Shown in pieces: positions 62,628-64,000 of a DNA stretch of 64,000 bases. The notes under the pieces were generated by a model. It searched no databases. It was given only the letters and a program-made list of their open reading frames with translations, and was not told where the DNA came from. The position numbers and the translations under genes were made by a program. This DNA comes from Erwinia sp. 198 (lineage in GTDB: Bacteria; Pseudomonadota; Gammaproteobacteria; Enterobacterales; Enterobacteriaceae), in assembly GCF_003937915.1 (NCBI RefSeq), contig NZ_RHUM01000002.1, positions 62,001 through 126,000 on the forward strand, in the 5' to 3' direction. The first letter of the stretch is position 1, and each line of letters begins with the position of its first letter.

Positions 62628-63875
62628 CTAGCCGCGAAACACCGGCAGCCAGCCAAACCAGCTCAGCGTCCAGGCCAGCACGTTCAGCGCGCCAAACAGC
62701 ATAACAACGACAATGGCTACATTTTGCCTGCCGGCGTGCATGGTTGCTTCCGGAAACTTCTGCTGCGCTTTACCCGCCAGCAGCGCAGGCACTATCACCG
62801 CCCACAGCGTGGCGAACAGCCCGGCAAAGCCAATCGCGGCGATAAACCCGTCTGGAAACCACAGGGAGGCGCACAGCGCCGGTAAAAACGTCAGACAGGC
62901 CGTTTTTAATCTGCCCAGCCGCGTATCCGCCATCTGCAATCGGTCGGCAATAAAATCAAACAGCCCTGCCGTTACGCCAAGAAACGAGCAGATCACCGCG
63001 AAGTGCGAGAAAACATCCATCAGCAGCGCCAGCGCGCTCACGTGCAGATAGCGTCGTAAGGCCGCCATCAGCGCCTCAATATCGCCGCCCGCATCGATAA
63101 TGGCAGGAAAAGAGCCGCGCGGAAGATTGCCCATCGTGCCGGTCAGCCAGAACAGGTAGATTACCAGCGACATAAAAGTCCCCAGCATCAGCGCCCTGTT
63201 TACCTGTTTTTTATCGCCCGCGTAGTAGCCGATCAGGCCGCTGATATTGCCGTGATAGCCGAAGGAGGCAAGACAGAACGGCAGCACTGCCAGCGTATAG
63301 GGCCAGTAGGCCTGCCCGGAGGCGCCGCTGTTAGCCAGCGTGGCAATATCCAGCTGCGTCAACAGCCCGCCAAACAGCGTGACCAGCAGCAGGATTTTCG
63401 CCAGCACGCAGAAGGTCATCAGTCGGCTGACGCCTTTGGTGCCCAGCCAGACCACTGCCGCCACGCACAGCGTGAGCATGATTTTGGCATCCGCCACGGA
63501 AAGATGCAGACCCGCGCGATTTAAAGAGCTCTGGTAGACCGGCCCGCTGGCGGAGATATAGGCATAGGTAAGAATGCCCAGCACAAACAGAATGCTCAGC
63601 CCGTTTACGGCCGCCCAGCCGCGCCCCAGCAGATCGCACGTGATGGTATCGAAACCGGCGCCCAACGGATAATGCTGGCTGGCCTGCACAAACAGTAATC
63701 CTGTCAGCAACATGCAGACCCAGCTGACCATCAGGATCAGCAATGACCAGCCGTACCATGCGCCGGCCATGACCACGGGAAGCGTAAACATACCGGCGCC
63801 AACCACGGTTCCGCAGACGATCATGGCGCCCCACCATACCGAAGGCCGATGGCGGGCTAACGAACTCTCCCTCAT
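62628..63875 (-). CDS. Aromatic amino acid permease (Mtr/TnaB/TyrP type)
   Basis: 415 residues, 11 hydrophobic segments, HAAAP family. Motifs: GAMIVCGTVVGAGMFTLPVV, LPFCLASFGYHGNISGLIGY, MDVFSHFAVICSFLGVTAGL. E. coli Mtr and TnaB import tryptophan with a proton, TyrP tyrosine; the FGYHGNI and MDVFSHFAV variants fit Mtr/TnaB best. No tnaA is beside it, so Mtr is more likely than TnaB. ATG 63875. Confidence 0.88.
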   Translation of the reverse strand: MRESSLARHRPSVWWGAMIVCGTVVGAGMFTLPVVMAGAWYGWSLLILMVSWVCMLLTGLLFVQASQHYPLGAGFDTITCDLLGRGWAAVNGLSILFVLGILTYAYISASGPVYQSSLNRAGLHLSVADAKIMLTLCVAAVVWLGTKGVSRLMTFCVLAKILLLVTLFGGLLTQLDIATLANSGASGQAYWPYTLAVLPFCLASFGYHGNISGLIGYYAGDKKQVNRALMLGTFMSLVIYLFWLTGTMGNLPRGSFPAIIDAGGDIEALMAALRRYLHVSALALLMDVFSHFAVICSFLGVTAGLFDFIADRLQMADTRLGRLKTACLTFLPALCASLWFPDGFIAAIGFAGLFATLWAVIVPALLAGKAQQKFPEATMHAGRQNVAIVVVMLFGALNVLAWTLSWFGWLPVFRG

Positions 63876-64000
63876 AAGTTTCCTGCTAAATAAATGACGT
63901 TAAGCCCGCAATTCTACTGCAAATGCCCCGCTATAACTGTACATAATTCCGCCCTACTGAGAAAAACCGCTCGCGGCCGGATTGAGGAGACGATTTTGCC
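63876..64000. other. Right edge: permease promoter region
   Basis: AT-rich stretch upstream of the permease start. A GAGGAGA ribosome-like site at 63984 with a TTG seven bases on could start a forward gene that would continue past the window, but with 2 codons visible I cannot test that. Confidence 0.3.

Noticed and set aside
63984-64000. Forward gene starting at TTG near 63996
   Set aside because: Only two codons are visible; cannot be tested.

Overview
The window looks like chromosomal DNA of an enterobacterium, most likely Erwiniaceae (Pantoea, Erwinia or Mixta type). The evidence is a desferrioxamine gene pair at the left edge, many close matches to E. coli proteins (BluF, YdeP, Mqo, GalP, ZinT, and the YgbI to YgbN set), and an exact copy of the E. 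coli dif sequence at 55693-55720. The window therefore spans the replication terminus. Erosion fits that position: I count about a dozen broken genes, deletions that fused neighbours, and a horizontally acquired stretch next to dif. The genus is inferred; no rRNA or other marker is present.

Layout. 1-10.9 kb: the start of a siderophore operon under a Fur-like box, two EAL-domain signalling proteins (a GAF-EAL and a BluF-type blue-light protein), an HPP membrane protein, and decayed genes (M20 amidohydrolase, LysR regulator, alpha/beta hydrolase, EamA exporter). 11-14.3 kb: a TPP-riboswitch-controlled tenA-thiZ-thiX-thiY operon for thiamin pyrimidine uptake and salvage. 14.4-18.5 kb: a YdeP-type molybdopterin oxidoreductase convergent with malate:quinone oxidoreductase. 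18.8-24.3 kb: treY-treZ (trehalose from maltodextrin) and an Rpn-type nuclease. 24.3-30.3 kb: a complete tetronate-sugar-acid operon (DeoR regulator, ltnD, otnK, otnC, otnI, GntP-type permease). 30.4-36.2 kb: a UvrA-like ABC ATPase, then a redox group of periplasmic peroxiredoxin, DsbD-like reductase, ECF sigma factor and NrsF-type membrane anti-sigma factor. 36.6-44.2 kb: an AT-rich orphan nuclease with a type I restriction N-terminal domain, a Tat-exported aminotransferase, a soluble chemoreceptor, a VF530 protein, a GalP-like symporter and a sugar-efflux MFS protein.

44.2-56.3 kb is the accessory region. Its centrepiece is a tight three-gene operon (46257-51357): two different dynamin-like GTPases and a coiled-coil protein with one C-terminal membrane anchor. 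Around it lie a nonsense-interrupted gene, a secreted protein, a hydrolase stub without a start codon, an integrase tail, a frameshifted AlpA regulator, an AT-rich HEPN protein, a frameshifted DUF3950 gene, an inactive IS407-group IS3 element and a tyrosine recombinase cut short by it. dif follows directly. The dynamin-like operon is the best candidate here for a poorly described system, perhaps membrane remodelling or defence.

56.3-64 kb returns to ordinary genes: a zinc alcohol dehydrogenase with an SRPBCC protein, NUDIX and MmcQ/YjbR proteins, a YbfB-type MFS transporter divergent from an XRE regulator, a DUF1471 protein, ZinT behind a Zur-like palindrome, and an aromatic amino acid permease. 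I saw no rRNA, tRNA or CRISPR array.
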